64,000 nucleotides of DNA from Eublepharis macularius (GCF_028583425.1 NC_072791.1:33301368-33365367), one strand, 5' to 3'; numbered from the stretch's first letter, positions 38,911-48,749 are shown. Program-made: numbers and translations. The notes: generated by a model from the letters alone, not told the origin.

Positions 38911-39209
38911 AATGGTACATGTTTTCCCCCAGAACTCTGCCACTCATTTCCTCTCCAGTGGGCAGGGAACAGCCCAATCAGCAAAAGCAGGGGTGGGGAA
39001 TGGATTCCAACATTGCAATGTTACTACGCATGCTCAAAGTTTTTTTAAGAAGTATGATGTGAATTGCAAAGCCCCGAAAGCCTGAAACTGCACCGAGGGT
39101 CCAAAGCAGGTCTGAAATGAAGGACAGACACCAAATCAAAACTGCAATGGACAGTGTGAAATGAACAGGTGCAATGTCGAAGCCATTGCGATGGGGGTAA
39201 ATGCTCATA

Positions 39210-40155
39210 AGTGGAGGTTTAAACCATAAGTGAGAATTCTTGCTTGCTAAGTTCCATCAAAGCAGTTAACTGGAAGCTGGGCCATCAGGCTAAGGTCCTG
39301 GATTCAGATTGAAGCCCAAAACCCAATAACATCACACAGGCACAAATATTAATATATCTATTAAGAATTGTGCAAAATATTACATATATACAAAGTGTGC
39401 GAAGACAGGAAAATAAAGCAATAAATGCTACTTAACTAAACTTAGTAGGATCCTCTGCCTGATAAACCTTGTTACTTTATAAAGTCAAGTCACAAAGTCC
39501 AAACAGAAGACTAAGCATTAACTTTGCAATCTAGTCCAAGCATAAATGGCCATGGGCCAGCAACCATTCTGGCTGCTGCTCCAAGAGCAAAAAACTAACT
39601 TAGAAACTTCATTATCATCTCAGATGGGCCTGCAACATGGGGCGATTCTAAGAACCAATCACAGCCTTGCTAAGACATGTTAACATGGCCCTTTATCACA
39701 GTCATGTCACCCAGCTCTGATCCTTAAGAAGATGGAATGCAGGGGACAAACCTTCCTCTCTGGCCCTCAGCTTCGATACATGAACTTGCTGGCACTGGTA
39801 GTGCAAAACAGGTCCAGGATTATCTCTCTAGGAACTACTTTCCACTGGGTTTCTCTTTAAGTTTCCCAGAATTGTCCTTTGAGGCCTAACCAGGCAGATT
39901 TGCCTTAGCATGAGTCTGACTCTACCAAAGGGTGAAACCAAGGAGTAACTCTCAATACTACTGTTCAAAAAACTCCCAGTACTGGATTTCTTAACCATAC
40001 AATAAATAAGATTTTTGTACATTTTAAATTTTTAAAGGTGCTACAGTGCATCAAGAAAACAATCATACGTCCTAATGAATAACAATCAATAGGTACAATC
40101 AATACATATAAATACAAATATATAAGCCGAAATATCTGAGGGAATAGCCTCTGGG
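39210..40155. other. Unidentified, probably repeat-derived sequence
   Basis: No coding signal. The stretch is continuous with 40418-40660 once the hAT insertion is removed. Confidence 0.35.
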
Positions 40156-40417
40156 CAGGGCTTTTTTTCAGCAGGAACGCGGTGGAACGGAGTTCCGGAA
40201 CCTCTTGAAAATGGTCACATGGCTGGTGGCCCCGCCCCCCTGATCTCCAGACAGAGGGGAGTTTAGATTGCCCTCCGCGTTGCTCCAGCAGTGTGGAGGG
40301 CAATCTAAATTCCCCTCTGTCCGGAGATCAGGGGGCGGGGCCACCAGCCATGTGACCATTTTCTCCGAGGGCAACCCACTGAGTTCCACCACCTCTTTTC
40401 CTAGAAAAAAAGTCCTG
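40156..40417. mobile_element. Palindromic hAT-type MITE
   Basis: The ends are CAGGGCTTTTTTTC and AAAAAAAGTCCTG, with perfect 8-bp flanking repeats CCTCTGGG (40148-40155, 40418-40425). The interior folds on itself: 'ccagacagaggggagtttag' pairs with 'ctaaattcccctctgtccgg'. At 262 bp with no ORF of its own, it must have used another element's transposase. Confidence 0.85.
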
Positions 40418-42720
40418 CCTCTGGGTGTTTCTCAAGGACAACAGTCTCTTGGATCCACAACTGATGCATAATCCTTCCTTGAAAAAGATGAGGTAGATGA
40501 TGCCAAAATAAAGTGTGACCTTTAGATTAGAGGGAAGACTGTGCAAATTTGGTGCCATTATCTTTATAAGCAGCTGCTCTTAACGCTTGTATACATTCCT
40601 CATTGAAAATAATGGTTCTGAAACTCTGGAATCTTTAAAAAAAACCCACACAATTTGAGTCCTACGCATAAAAAAAGCAATCACAGGAAGCATTTCCTCC
40701 CTGAAGCCCAGATCCAAAGTTATAACAAAAATTTTCTCAGTACACATCCCTACTTACTGCTTACTATGTGGGTAGGGAGAGGGGACTGCAGAGGGAAAAT
40801 GATAGGGAAGGGAATAGGGAACACCCCATCCTGTCCGCTCTTTGGCTTCTTTAAATCATGCCTTCCCAAATGCTTAGCAGCTGTTTGGACATTAGCTATT
40901 CTGACATATTGATGGACATATTGACGACAAATTTATGAACCTGTTGCTTCTTTGCATGAAAAAGGAACTAAAGTTTCAATCCTTTACACACCTACTCCTA
41001 AGTCAGACCAACTTAAGTCAATGGACTAATTCCAAATAAACCCATAAATGTTCAGTCTTAGCGTCATTGGGCCAGATGGGATACCTGTCTATGACAGGGA
41101 TGTTGTGTTCTTTTGCCCGTGTATGGTCCATGAAGATGTTGGAGGTGCTGCTACAGCCTGCAATGGTATAAAGGCTCTTCCAGGGATATGCAAGGTCAAG
41201 TCAAGGTGCTGCTAGCCAGAGGTGAACCTTTTGGACTCTGCTTCACTACTGTTGGTTTGACCGCACAAGGCCCCTGGGTCCAATGGAAGATTTCCAACAA
41301 GACAGGCTGTGATTTAGCTGGTGGATCCTTTCTGCCAGGATCCACTGGCCTTCCCAGTGTCTTCTAGTGGATTGAAAACATCCTGGACATCAATGTACTT
41401 GCTTGGGAGCATGGAAATGGGCTTTTTAGAGGATGGGGTCACAGCTACCAGGATACTCAGCTTCAGGTGGCAGGTCTGCTGACAATACTCAGAAATAAAA
41501 GCAATAAAAATATCAGAAAAAAGACTCCTGAGGCCAGCAATTAACCACAGTGAATTGAACCATGAGTAAGTGTGTAACAGATTCCTAGTTCTTGCATTTA
41601 TTCAGATACCAGATCCATCCTCTAAGTGACTACGGTAAGCAGAGATGTCTTCAGTTTCTTAATGCCCTAGTGGAAATAAAAATCCGTTCCTCAAGCCCTT
41701 TAGCTCCACTTCTGTCAAGTTTTAGACCGTCTCCATCATTACCTCATGCTGGGAACTAACAAAGCAGAGCCATTGCCATCCTGCCCTACTTGCTAACTGT
41801 CATGTTCCATCCAACTGGACTGGTCTCTGTTAAAACACAGAATGCAGTGTTGGGAATGGATCCCTATTGAAATAGGAAATTGCCATGCTGGGTGTTACAG
41901 TCAGCATGCCACTTCTTATGATTTAAATAAGGATTTTGTAAGGTTTTTTTGATGGAGGATGTTATTGGGGGGCAAATTAATATTCTACAGCCAGATGTTG
42001 TTGGGGGGGGGGGAATTAATATTCTACAGCCAGAATCTTACAGTTACTTGTCGAGGACTGCTGCTGCATCAGTGCTTCCAATAGTACATACTAGGTGCTG
42101 TTCGGTTCCCAAGCTGTCATTAGTTTTCCCTGCAGCACTTGGGCCTGGAGTTAATGCTCATGCTTTTGGGTTGCAGAGATGTCTTCAGTTTCTTAATTCC
42201 TCTGTAAAGCCTCATATAACACATATGGATATCACAGTTCCTGTCTTGAGTAGTTGCGCCAGTAACACAACTCATATGGTTGTTGAGGTCCAACAACCCT
42301 TACATCAAATCCTATCCATTTCTTTTACTCTGCCCAGCAAATCACACAATCAGGCTGTAATTTATCCAGTTGACATAGGCAGGGTTTGGGTTTTTTTTTT
42401 TGCAACGTCACTGGTACCAAGTACTTTCACCTTTGTGAGGTGCTCTCCCGAGTCCTGAAGAGGGACAAAATTATTTAAAAGGGGGGAAAAAAGGGCAATG
42501 ATTCATATATTCCAGGAAATGGTTGGATCATGCTGAGCAAGCAAGGAGAGCCCTACAACAATGGGGGTGATCAAAGGCCAAGGACACTGGGAATCAACTT
42601 TCCTGGGACTGGAAATGGCTGCAGTGGGGGAGGGGAAAGCAAGTTGGATCTGAAACCAGCACTTTCAGCGGACAGGTCTCTGAACTGAGCTCCGTGTCGA
42701 TGTCTCTAAGTTTTTAATTG
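40418..42720. other. Intergenic sequence, no gene recognised
   Basis: A 169-codon open frame (41949-42458) uses repetitive sequence and has no similarity. 'attaatattctacagccaga' is duplicated at about 41976 and 42016, and 'agagatgtcttcagtttctt' at 41642 and 42177. The stretch may be an old transposon. Confidence 0.4.
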
Positions 42721-42917
42721 TTCATCTTCGTTCTTCTGTGCCTCCACACATGGGGACTGCGCAGGCGCAGGCCAGCCGCCGGAGAATTTTCTATAGCTTC
42801 TATAGCTCCGAAGGGGCCGTTTGTCGCGCGCCTCAGCGACCGTTTTCCCGCCCAAACGGTCACGTGCTCCTCCAGCGACCAACGGCCCCTTCCCTCAGTT
42901 CTCTTCTTGCCGCCGCT
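42721..42917 (+). repeat. Left inverted terminal repeat of the DIRS element
   Basis: Starts ttcatcttcgttcttctgtg and ends at gccgccgct. From 'acatggggactgcgcaggcg' inward it matches the right repeat in complement, with about one substitution and a 2-bp indel in some 180 bp. The GC-rich part probably carries the promoter. Confidence 0.92.
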
Positions 42918-43091
42918 GGGAGAGAACGTTAGCTTCGTTGCTCTGCGCTTATTGCTTGTGATTGATCTTCTGGTTTATTTGGACATCGGTTTGGACTTCG
43001 GACTTCGCTTTTGGATACTGATTTGGACGGTAATTAACGGACGGTTTCTGACTCGGACTGGTTGACCTCTCTTATTTGCGCGCCCCTGAAG

Positions 43092-45167
43092 ATGGCCTCA
43101 AAGGCGCTCTTCAAGCGTTGCCTGAAGTGCCATACTAAAATGGCACAGACCGATGGCCACGACCAGTGCCTTTTTTGTCTGGGGGAGACCCACAATGTGA
43201 CCGCCTGCAAGATCTGTCAGGGGTTCACGAATAAGGCCCGTCAGGATCGGCAGGCCCGGCTGAATTCCTCCCTCTGGAAAGCGGTCATGTCAACGGCAAC
43301 ACCGCTGCCCTCCCCCAAGGCTGGCCCAAGCCCCTCTGTCGGAGGGCGCTCGAGGGCAGGTTCTGTGTCCTCCGCTCGGTCTGCACGCCCCACAAGTGCC
43401 GCAGCGTCGAAGACAACCTCTCCAGCGCAGGGTTCGGCGCGGCCGCCCCGAAGCGCTTCTTCCACCGCGTCGGATCCGAGAGCTGCCGCCTCGGGACCGA
43501 AGATCGTGGTTCCGAGCCCTCGGTCGGAACCGACGGCTGGGTCGATTCCGGTGGCTAAGCCACGCTCGTCGTCATCCAGAGCTACGTCGGTACCGAGATC
43601 TTCTTCAGAGCCACCTGCAAAGAAGAAAAAGACCAAGCACCGTCATCGCTCTCCACGCTCGGTTCCGACGGAGGAGGTCATCCTGATTCCGCGCACACCG
43701 TCTCCTCACCTGGGCTCTCCGGTTCCGGAGGATGTGCCGGACCCGGGCGCGTTCGAGGTTGTACCATCGGCACCTTCCCCAGTAGCTGATCCAGGCCCGC
43801 CTCCGAGTCGGCGGGATCGGTCGTCTTCTGCTCACCGCTCACCAGCAGCTGCTTCCAGTCGTGAGCGACGTCGGTCCGAGGAGGGGAGTGTCGGTTCCGT
43901 GCGCTCGTTGGCCTCCCGTCATCGTCAAGCTTCGGATCTGCCTCCCGCTTTCCATTGCCAATGGGAAGGGGCTCCTGGTTTCGCATACTCGGAACCGAGG
44001 CCCTCGACCTCTAGGCAGGCATGGTTCCCTCCGCCGGCCCGGGGAGAGGAATCGCACAGTTCCGAAGGGGAGGACGTCGGCAGCGTCGGAGATTACGGTT
44101 CCGAGTCCTGTTCCGAACCTTCGCCAGACGACAACGTGGCGCCGAGCAGTAGTTCTCCATATGAAGATTTGAGAATCTACGCAGATCAGATGGCTCGGAT
44201 GGCTCAAGCTTTAGAAATGGATATCTCCTCAGCTGTTCCCCAAACCAAGGACAAGCTGCTCAGGAGGGTCTATGCGGACAATCCTGCAACCGTTGGCTTC
44301 CCTATGCTTGAGGGGATAGAGGAAATTGTCGAGAAGGTGTGGAAGGTGCCCTGTGACCAACCTGCCACCTCGAGGAGGATTGAGCAGCTTTATAAGATTA
44401 AACAGGGCACCTGGCCATCATTGTTGAAGCACCCTCCGCCTTCATCGCTCGTCACGGAGGAGTTCCAGTCTCGCCGCTCTGGAGCACCCTCAGCGCCACC
44501 TGACAAGGAGGGGAGGAAGCTAGATGCCCTAGGTAGACGGCAGTATTCCATCGCGTCCCTAGGGCTGAGGATTGCCAACTACCAGACGATTATGGCTGGG
44601 TACCAACTCTACCTCTGGGAAAAGTTGGCATCCTATGTTGGCATCCTCCCCCCTGAACAGAAGGCAGTGGTGTCGCTCCTGCAGACAGAAGCTGTCCGCC
44701 TGTCGAAACAACAGCTAAATGCAGGGAGCCATGCGGCCGACATGGCAGCTCGTGGGATGACTTCCGCCATCGTCCTCCGACGCCATTCATGGCTGCGGTC
44801 TACGGCACTTTCCCAGGAAGTGAGGTCCCGGGTGGAAGGCCTTCCTTTCGAAGGGGAATCACTATTCTCCGCGTCCACCGATGAGGCCTTAAAGAAAAAG
44901 AAGGAGGACAGACAGACGGCACGGTCCTTGGGCCTAGCTCCCACTGACAAACCCGCCTACAAGCCACGATACACTCCCAGGTACGGCCCCTACCACTACC
45001 AGGGCAGGTACCAGCAGCAGCGGCCGAGTTACCAACCGTTCCCGGCTTATCAACAGCGGCACTACCCTCCTCAGCAACAGCCCAAGAGGCGTAGGCCGTT
45101 CAAACCTCGTTCCTCGCAGCCTCCGTCCCAACAGAAGGAGCAGCAGGGCCCTGGGAGGCAGTACTGA
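43092..45167 (+). CDS. DIRS gag-like protein (691 aa)
   Basis: ORF1 begins at the first ATG (MASKALFKRCLKCHTK). The frame is also open 30 bp upstream but without ATG. The N-terminus has a cysteine-rich block (CLKC..CLFCLGETHNVTACKIC, residues about 9-42), probably metal binding. A long Ser/Arg/Pro-rich segment follows (about 80-330), then a helical conserved part (about 360-590) with ASLGLRIANYQ, and a Gln/Tyr/Arg-rich basic tail that could bind RNA. This matches the layout of DIRS ORF1 products, thought to package the RNA. It ends at TGA 45165-45167, directly followed in the same frame by CGG and the RT reading frame. Confidence 0.85.
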   Translation: MASKALFKRCLKCHTKMAQTDGHDQCLFCLGETHNVTACKICQGFTNKARQDRQARLNSSLWKAVMSTATPLPSPKAGPSPSVGGRSRAGSVSSARSARPTSAAASKTTSPAQGSARPPRSASSTASDPRAAASGPKIVVPSPRSEPTAGSIPVAKPRSSSSRATSVPRSSSEPPAKKKKTKHRHRSPRSVPTEEVILIPRTPSPHLGSPVPEDVPDPGAFEVVPSAPSPVADPGPPPSRRDRSSSAHRSPAAASSRERRRSEEGSVGSVRSLASRHRQASDLPPAFHCQWEGAPGFAYSEPRPSTSRQAWFPPPARGEESHSSEGEDVGSVGDYGSESCSEPSPDDNVAPSSSSPYEDLRIYADQMARMAQALEMDISSAVPQTKDKLLRRVYADNPATVGFPMLEGIEEIVEKVWKVPCDQPATSRRIEQLYKIKQGTWPSLLKHPPPSSLVTEEFQSRRSGAPSAPPDKEGRKLDALGRRQYSIASLGLRIANYQTIMAGYQLYLWEKLASYVGILPPEQKAVVSLLQTEAVRLSKQQLNAGSHAADMAARGMTSAIVLRRHSWLRSTALSQEVRSRVEGLPFEGESLFSASTDEALKKKKEDRQTARSLGLAPTDKPAYKPRYTPRYGPYHYQGRYQQQRPSYQPFPAYQQRHYPPQQQPKRRRPFKPRSSQPPSQQKEQQGPGRQY

Positions 45168-47060
45168 CGGGTCAACCCAGCCGTACCACCGAACTTCTCG
45201 GACAGACTGAGGCCATTCCTCTCGGAGTGGGAGTCAATAACATCTGACTCATGGGTCTTAACTATTGTTGAGAAGGGGTACGGGCTGGAATTCATTGAAC
45301 TGCCGAGATGCTGTTCACCGCTGACCGCTGTCAATAACACTATGGCCGAGCTGGACACTGAAATAACATCGCTCTTGGCCAAGGGAGCTATAGAGGAGGT
45401 GCCCTATGAAGGCTCTGTGAAGGGGTTCTTCTCCAGGTTCTTCCTAGTCCCCAAAAAGGACGGGGGGTTGCGTCCCATTCTGGACTTGCGAGGCCTTAAT
45501 GCCTATTTGAGGGTGACTAAATTTAAAATGGTAACGTTGGCAACTGTGCTTGCCCTGCTCAGGAAGGGGGACTGGTTTGCGGTCCTGGATTTGAAGGACG
45601 CATATTTTCATGTGGGGATACGTGAGGAACATAGGAAATACCTGAGTTTTGTCTACCGGCAAAGGGTTTTTCGATACAAGGTGCTCCCCTTTGGCCTGTC
45701 CACTGCCCCACGGGTGTTCACTAAGTGTGTTGCTCCTGTGGTCTCCTTCCTTCGGGAGCAGGGTTGTTCAATTTTTCCGTACCTTGATGACTGGCTCATC
45801 GTGGCTGAGTCTGAGCCCAGATTAGCCCAGGACCTTGATCTGGTGCTTACCACATGCGACCGATTGGGCCTCGTGGTTAATCTAGAAAAATCTAAATTGG
45901 TTCCCAGTCGTACGGTCTCCTACATTGGTGCACTTCTGGACTCTGTGAAGGGTAAGGCTCTGCTCCTCCAGGAGAGGGCTAGGTCCCTAAAGGGTCTTGT
46001 GTCCATGTTTAAGAGGAACCGTTTTCAACCGGTACGCACTATCCAGTGCTTGCTGGGCCATATGGCTGCTGCTACTTCTGTAATCCCCCTCACCAGGCTG
46101 CATTTGCGGCCTCTCCAGAACTGGTTTGTACGAAGGTATGATGCTTTTCAGCACCCTCCGTCCCTCAAGCTCTCCGTTCCTAGGAGCATACTGTCCTCGT
46201 TGGATTGGTGGTTGTCTGAGGGCAATTTATTTGGAGGTTTCCCTTTCGGTTATCAACATCCTGACATCACGGTGACCACTGATGCCTCTCTGGTGGGATG
46301 GGGGGCTTACTGTGGGGATGCCTGTGTCCAGGACGTCTGGACTGAAGGTGAAAAGGCGCTCCATATCAATGTTTTGGAACTAAGAGCCATTCGTTTTGCG
46401 CTTGTGTCCCTTACAGCTCTGCTGCGAAATCGTCACGTGTTGGTACAGACAGACAACACCACTGCCATGTACTACGTGAACCAGCAAGGGGGCACAGCGT
46501 CCATGACTCTCTGCCGGGAAGCCACGCTCACCTGGCAGTGGGCAGTCAAGAATGGCGTCACTCTGCGAGCCATACATGTGGCTGGGTCAGACAACGCTCG
46601 GGCGGACGCCCTGAGCAGGGTTCTGTTGTTAGACCACGAATGGGAGCTCAACGACGGGTGCAGTGGGCTGATCTTCCAGATGTGGGGACACCCGGTTATA
46701 GATGTGTTCGCTACGGCGGCGAACGCCAAAGCCCAGACGTTCTGTTCCCGAGCAGGGAGCGACCCGCTCTCTATTGGGGATGCCTTCCTGTTTACGTGGA
46801 ACCAGGGATTGCATTACATGTTTCCGCCCTTCCCCTTGATAGCCAAGGTCCTGTGCAAAATAGAGGAGGACAGGACAGACTGCATCTTAGTGGCTCCTTT
46901 TTGGCCGAGGCAAGTCTGGTTCCCAAGGCTCCTGCAGCTATCTCAGCGGACCTATGTGAGGCTGCCCCCTTGGCAGGATCTTTTGAGGAACGGGGACATT
47001 CTTCACCACGACCCCGGGAAGCTGCATCTGGCAGCTTGGCAGATCGTCCCTCCTCATTGA
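45168..47060 (+). CDS. DIRS reverse transcriptase - RNase H polyprotein
   Basis: The frame is open right after the gag TGA. The first ATG is at 45342, but 58 sense codons before it carry conserved-looking sequence (a WESITSDSWVL and KGYGLEF region), so translation may enter from gag. RT motifs present are FFLVPKKDGGLRPILDLR, FAVLDLKDAYFH, LPFGLSTAPRVFT and the catalytic YLDDWLI. RNase H residues follow: TTDASLVGWGAY (D), INVLELRAIRF (E), VQTDNTTAMYY (D), SDNARADALSR (D). A C-terminal module (IDVFATAANAK to LVAPFWPRQVWFP) is shared by DIRS elements; whether it is the methyltransferase-like domain described in some DIRS is not verified. No frame break is seen. Confidence 0.92.
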   Translation, partial: RVNPAVPPNFSDRLRPFLSEWESITSDSWVLTIVEKGYGLEFIELPRCCSPLTAVNNTMAELDTEITSLLAKGAIEEVPYEGSVKGFFSRFFLVPKKDGGLRPILDLRGLNAYLRVTKFKMVTLATVLALLRKGDWFAVLDLKDAYFHVGIREEHRKYLSFVYRQRVFRYKVLPFGLSTAPRVFTKCVAPVVSFLREQGCSIFPYLDDWLIVAESEPRLAQDLDLVLTTCDRLGLVVNLEKSKLVPSRTVSYIGALLDSVKGKALLLQERARSLKGLVSMFKRNRFQPVRTIQCLLGHMAAATSVIPLTRLHLRPLQNWFVRRYDAFQHPPSLKLSVPRSILSSLDWWLSEGNLFGGFPFGYQHPDITVTTDASLVGWGAYCGDACVQDVWTEGEKALHINVLELRAIRFALVSLTALLRNRHVLVQTDNTTAMYYVNQQGGTASMTLCREATLTWQWAVKNGVTLRAIHVAGSDNARADALSRVLLLDHEWELNDGCSGLIFQMWGHPVIDVFATAANAKAQTFCSRAGSDPLSIGDAFLFTWNQGLHYMFPPFPLIAKVLCKIEEDRTDCILVAPFWPRQVWFPRLLQLSQRTYVRLPPWQDLLRNGDILHHDPGKLHLAAWQIVPPH

Positions 47061-48076
47061 ATTTTTCTACGCAGGTGGAACGGGTCCTCTTGAATGCCCA
47101 CAAGCCATCTACCCGGCGCTCTTACGAGGCCAAGTGGCGGAGGTTTGAGACCTGGGCACGTGAGAAAGGGGTGGTGCCTACGGATAGCTCCCTAGGGCTG
47201 ATTTTTGACTATTTGTGCCTCCTGAGGGACCAGGGATTAAGGGTTACCTCCCTCAAGGTTCACCTGGCAGCTATCTCTGCTACCCACTCTCGTGTTGATG
47301 GTAGCACGGTTTTTTCCCACCCAAAGTCCCGCCAGTTCCTTAAGGGAATGTTCAACCTCTACCCACCAGTGTCGCCTCCTGTACCACAATGGTCACTGTC
47401 TTTGGTGCTGGCACGGCTAATGTTGCCTCCCTTCGAGCCTTTGGCGACCTGCCCCTTGGACCTGCTATCGTACAAGGTGGCATTCCTAGTGGCTATAACC
47501 TCTGCCAGGAGGGTCAGTGAGCTCTCTGCGCTACGGTCTGACCCCCCCTTCCTTTTATTCCATCCCAATAGGGTGGTATTGCGTCCCTGCCTGGGCTTCC
47601 TACCTAAGGTAGTGTCCACTTTTCATCTGTCGCAGGAGATATCGCTTCCTGCATTCTTTCCTCACCCCTCTTCCAAGGGGGAAAAGGCGCTGCACACTCT
47701 GGATTTGAAGAGGGCGCTAGCTTTCTATCTGGACAGGACAAAGGGCTTCAGAAAGTGTCCTCACCTGTTCGTGTGTTTTGGGGCCAAGGACAAGGGCAAT
47801 AGGGCTTCCTCGCAGACTCTGTCCAGGTGGATTGTGACGGCCATTAGTAAGGCCTATTCCCTGGCTGGGGCGAGTTGCCCGCTGCAGGTTAGGGCCCATT
47901 CCACGCGGTCCCAGGCTGCCTCTTCGGCTCTCCTCCGGGGGGTTCCGTTGGCTAGCATCTGTAGGGCAGCCACCTGGTCCACGGCTGACACCTTTGTCAG
48001 GCATTATGCTGTAGATGTGGATACAGGGCGAGATGTGGCTGTGGCCAGGGCTGTATTGCATTCCCTTTTTTCCTAA
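46538..48076 (+). CDS. DIRS tyrosine recombinase
   Basis: The frame is open from 46538 (a GTG codon) and overlaps the RT ORF by about 520 bp in the -1 frame. Recognisable recombinase sequence begins near 47066 (FSTQVERVLLNAHKPSTRRS), the SAM-like DNA-binding part, followed by the catalytic domain. The catalytic Arg is in TSARRVSELSAL, the His-x-x-Arg in VRAHSTRSQAAS and the nucleophilic Tyr in FVRHYAVD. In DIRS elements this enzyme integrates the circular cDNA in place of an integrase. No ATG exists in frame before the conserved domain (the first is near 47349), so expression must use frameshifting, splicing or a non-AUG start. A CAG acceptor-like site stands at 47071-47074. Confidence 0.9.
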   Translation: MGSQEWRHSASHTCGWVRQRSGGRPEQGSVVRPRMGAQRRVQWADLPDVGTPGYRCVRYGGERQSPDVLFPSRERPALYWGCLPVYVEPGIALHVSALPLDSQGPVQNRGGQDRLHLSGSFLAEASLVPKAPAAISADLCEAAPLAGSFEERGHSSPRPREAASGSLADRPSSLNFSTQVERVLLNAHKPSTRRSYEAKWRRFETWAREKGVVPTDSSLGLIFDYLCLLRDQGLRVTSLKVHLAAISATHSRVDGSTVFSHPKSRQFLKGMFNLYPPVSPPVPQWSLSLVLARLMLPPFEPLATCPLDLLSYKVAFLVAITSARRVSELSALRSDPPFLLFHPNRVVLRPCLGFLPKVVSTFHLSQEISLPAFFPHPSSKGEKALHTLDLKRALAFYLDRTKGFRKCPHLFVCFGAKDKGNRASSQTLSRWIVTAISKAYSLAGASCPLQVRAHSTRSQAASSALLRGVPLASICRAATWSTADTFVRHYAVDVDTGRDVAVARAVLHSLFS

Positions 48077-48278
48077 GGGGTTCTGGGATGCTGCGCTATC
48101 ATGCTACAATTTTGTAGTTGTATGTTTTATATGTATATATGCTTATATATATTTATTGAATATATCCTTATACAAGTGTGTATATATGGGAGTATATTGT
48201 ATATATGTGTTATTTTTGTATGTATATTTGTGTATAGTTATATGTTGTTTACACTTGTTGATGGTTCTTGTGTGATAC

Positions 48279-48284
48279 AATAAA
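48279..48284 (+). terminator. Polyadenylation signal AATAAA of the DIRS element
   Basis: AATAAA about 200 bp after the recombinase stop and 52 bp before the internal complementary region. A poly(A) site here would leave that region out of the transcript, whereas DIRS models need it in, so a later signal or readthrough is also possible. Confidence 0.4.
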
Positions 48285-48335
48285 ATTGTGTTGGACTTCA
48301 CCCCACCTTCCTTATTGTGTGAAGCTTGGTACACT

Positions 48336-48427
48336 CCCATGTGTGGAGGCACAGAAGAACGAAGATGAAAACAGGGTTGACATACCTGTAACTTATGTTC
48401 ATCGAGTTCTTCTGTGCTGACACACAA
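48336..48427 (+). repeat. Internal complementary region of the DIRS element
   Basis: 48336-48369 is the exact complement of the left end (about 42721-42754). 48368-48427 is the exact complement of the right end (about 48690-48749). The two parts overlap at 'aa', giving the junction a circular intermediate would have. Confidence 0.93.
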
Positions 48428-48525
48428 CCCTCCCTCCTACCCCGCTGTGAATTCCAATGCACAATGCTGTGTGGGCTATAACAAATATTGATGTCTATGC
48501 AGGTTGTGGCTATGTGTATTGGTTA

Positions 48526-48749
48526 AGCGGCGGCAAGGAGAACTGAGGGAAGGGGCCGTTGGTCGCTGGAGGAGCACGTGACCGTTTGGGCGGGAAAACG
48601 GTCGCTGAGGCGCGCGACAAACGGCCCCTTCGGAGCTATAGAAGCTATGGAAAATTCTCCGGCGGCTGGCCTGCGCCTGCGCAGTCCCCATGTGTGTCAG
48701 CACAGAAGAACTCGATGAACATAAGTTACAGGTATGTCAACCCTGTTTT
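48526..48749 (-). repeat. Right inverted terminal repeat of the DIRS element
   Basis: Reverse complement of the left repeat through 'cctgcgcctgcgcagtcccc', followed by its own outer end (agaactcgatgaacataagt to ccctgtttt) that is matched only by the internal complementary region. Confidence 0.92.

Larger units (their letters stand above)
42721..48749 (+). mobile_element. DIRS1-like tyrosine-recombinase retrotransposon, apparently intact
   Basis: A 6.03-kb element. The inverted terminal repeats (42721-42917 and 48526-48749) are nearly identical apart from their outermost 30-60 bp, and a 92-bp internal complementary region (48336-48427) matches the two extreme ends in complement. The ORFs are, in order, gag-like (43092-45167), RT-RNase H (45168-47060, same frame) and tyrosine recombinase (46538-48076, -1 frame). 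There is no target-site duplication, as expected for DIRS elements, which insert a circular cDNA through the recombinase. It lies between RPS6KA5 and TTC7B in the same orientation. High GC content and intact frames contrast with the surroundings and suggest a recent arrival. Confidence 0.95.

Noticed and set aside
41949..42458. 169-codon open frame between the genes
   Set aside because: No family similarity, low-complexity GGGG/TTTT runs and an internal duplicated word; it looks like a chance frame in repeat-derived DNA.
43241..45382. Several long antisense and other-frame ORFs across the DIRS gag and RT genes
   Set aside because: They are shadows of a GC-rich coding region with strong third-position bias and show no domain.
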